Assembly: GCA_035906235.1 (NCBI GenBank)
Contig: JAMIFN010000093.1
Coordinates: forward strand, 1 to 16,120
Direction: 5' to 3'
From: JAMIFN01 sp035906235
Lineage (GTDB): Bacteria; Pseudomonadota; Gammaproteobacteria; Burkholderiales; Burkholderiaceae_C
DNA: 16,120 nt
Shown: piece by piece, positions 14,777 to 16,120 of the stretch
Numbering within the stretch: position 1 is the first letter of the stretch
Layout: each line of letters opens with the position of its first letter
Program-made: the position numbers and the translations under genes
The notes under the pieces: generated by a model
Told to the model about the DNA's origin: nothing
The model's input: the letters and a program-made list of their open reading frames with translations, nothing else
Databases searched by the model: none

Positions 14777-16120
14777 TTACGCCCCCGTCTGCCGCATTTT
14801 CAGGGCGTAATACAAGAGCGGGATCAGCACCAAGGTGAGCACCGTGCTGACCAAAATGCCAAAAATAAGCGCGATGGCGAGGCCGTTAAAAATCGGGTCG
14901 CTCAAGATAAAGAAAGCCCCCACCATAGCCGCCACGCCCGTTAAAACAATGGGCTTGGTGCGCGCCACGGCAGCGGCAACTACAGCGCGCGCCAAATCCA
15001 TACCTTGCGCTACTTGCAGATCGATAAAGTCCACCAGCAAGATGGAGTTGCGCACAATGATGCCCGCCAGCGCAATCATGCCTATCATGGAAGTGGCGGT
15101 GAAATGCGCGCCCAGCAGGGCGTGGCCAGGCATCACGCCGATGAGCGTCAGCGGAATCGGCGCCATGATGACCAGCGGCACGCTGTAAGAGCCAAACTGC
15201 GCCACCACCAGCAAATAAATCAACACCATGCCCACGGCGTAGGCCAAGCCCATATCGCGGAAGGTTTCATAGGTAATCTGCCATTCGCCATCCCATTTGA
15301 TGGCGTAGCTGCGGTAGGGGTCAGCCGGCTGGCTGATGAAGTATTCATCCAGCTTGGCGCCGTGGGGCATGGGCAGCTTGGCAATGTCCTCGCGCATGGC
15401 AAACAGGCCGTAGAGCGGGCTGTCGAGCTGGCCCGCCATATCGCCAAACACATAGCTGACTGGCAGCAGGTCTTTGTGGAAATACACCGCGTCCAGCGTT
15501 TCTTGGCGCACTTGCACCAATTCCGATAGGGGGATGGCGCGGCCATCTTGCGCCGTCACCGTCAGGCGCAGGGCGGCGTCCAAATTACTGCGCTGCTCGG
15601 GTGGCAAGGCCAGGCGCACAGGCAGAGCTTGCCTGGCATCGGCAGCCAGCAGGGGGGTGACATCCAGCCCCGTTAGCGCCAGGCGCATGGTGGCGGCTAT
15701 ATGCTGGGGCGAGACCCCTGCTAGCGCAGCTTTGTTGTGGTCTATCAGCAGGCGCTCTTGCGGGGCGGCGGCGGTCAGGCTGTCGTCCACCGCATGCATA
15801 TCGGCGGTTTTTTTAAACACGCCGCGCACGGCAGCAGCAATTTGCCTGCGGCCTGCTTCGTCGGGGCCGTAAATCTCGGCCACCAGGGGCGCTAATACGG
15901 GCGGGCCAGGCGGCACTTCCACCACCTTCACACGCCCACCCCGTGCTTGGGCTATGGCTTGCAGGGGCGCAATCACGCTGGCGGCTATGGCATGGCTGGG
16001 GCGGCTGCGCTGCTGTTTATCGAGCAAATTGACCTGAATATCACCCTGCTGGCTGTCCGCCCGCATATCGTATTGGCGTACCAAACCGTTGAAGTTAATC
16101 GGCGCGGCTGTGCCTGCGTA
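14777..16120 (-). CDS. RND-family efflux permease, C-terminal 447 residues (partial, runs off right edge)
   Basis: The frame is open from the TAA at 14777 through the right edge (it reads YAGTAAPINFNG there), so the start lies outside; full proteins are usually a little over 1000 residues. The visible part holds most of the second large periplasmic loop, then the last five membrane helices (TM8-TM12 by AcrB order): GLAYAVGMVLIYLLVVAQF, PLVIMAPIPLTLIGVM, MIGMIALAGIIVRNSILLVDF, PIVLTGVAAMVGAFFIL and GLAIALIFGILVSTVLTLVLI. The GIIVRNSILLVDF helix is a hallmark of RND pumps. These proteins use proton influx to export drugs, solvents or metals with a periplasmic adaptor and an outer-membrane channel. 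The proton-relay Asp residues of TM4 are not in the window, and the substrate cannot be told. No frameshift is seen. A terminator is not obvious after the stop. Confidence 0.93.
   Translation of the reverse strand, partial: YAGTAAPINFNGLVRQYDMRADSQQGDIQVNLLDKQQRSRPSHAIAASVIAPLQAIAQARGGRVKVVEVPPGPPVLAPLVAEIYGPDEAGRRQIAAAVRGVFKKTADMHAVDDSLTAAAPQERLLIDHNKAALAGVSPQHIAATMRLALTGLDVTPLLAADARQALPVRLALPPEQRSNLDAALRLTVTAQDGRAIPLSELVQVRQETLDAVYFHKDLLPVSYVFGDMAGQLDSPLYGLFAMREDIAKLPMPHGAKLDEYFISQPADPYRSYAIKWDGEWQITYETFRDMGLAYAVGMVLIYLLVVAQFGSYSVPLVIMAPIPLTLIGVMPGHALLGAHFTATSMIGMIALAGIIVRNSILLVDFIDLQVAQGMDLARAVVAAAVARTKPIVLTGVAAMVGAFFILSDPIFNGLAIALIFGILVSTVLTLVLIPLLYYALKMRQTGA

Noticed and set aside
1..16120. 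CRISPR array, prophage or integron
   Set aside because: No regularly spaced direct repeats, phage structural genes or integrase and attC-like sites were seen on reading through both strands.

Overview
The window looks like chromosomal DNA of a betaproteobacterium in Burkholderiales, most likely near Comamonadaceae. This rests on the family flavour of the type IV pilus operon, the long DUF349 protein and the DUF484 protein, and not on any search. Most genes are ordinary housekeeping or cell-envelope genes. The left 3.5 kb is different and shows insertion, gene decay and rearrangement.

Left region (1-2904). The window opens inside an IS30-family insertion sequence, with the transposase N-terminus on the minus strand and the element end near 268. 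It has cut off the 5' end of an Eco47II-type restriction endonuclease gene (plus strand, to 881). The convergent gene, which overlaps it by 23 bp, is an intact 5-methylcytosine DNA methyltransferase with an N-terminal helix-turn-helix (859-2103, minus). This therefore looks like a type II restriction-modification pair reduced to a methyltransferase. Divergent from the methyltransferase is a queF fragment (2220-2792) that stops just before the catalytic cysteine. Its 3' part is replaced by about 110 bp of unrecognised DNA, and then the tail of a DUF484 gene arrives from the other strand (2905-3567). The usual neighbour of DUF484, xerC, is absent, so a rearrangement junction lies between about 2785 and 2905.

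Central region (3632-11547). pilM, pilN, pilO, pilP and pilQ form a compact minus-strand operon (8826 to 3682) that ends in a strong terminator. PilM binds the PilN N-terminus inside the cell, PilN and PilO form the inner-membrane alignment complex, PilP is the connecting lipoprotein and PilQ is the outer-membrane secretin. Divergent from pilM across a 327-bp control region is mrcA, encoding the bifunctional class A penicillin-binding protein 1A.

Right region (11548-16120). A tRNA-Val(GAC) gene with its own promoter and terminator follows. Next comes a large DUF349-repeat protein (11853-14501, plus) with a terminator, then a 275-bp spacer with several inverted repeats. Last is the C-terminal portion of an RND-family efflux permease (minus strand, running off the right edge).

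I see no CRISPR array, prophage or clearly novel multi-gene system. The points most worth checking are the IS30-disrupted restriction-modification locus, the queF/DUF484 junction, and a tRNA-like folded element at 14611-14671.
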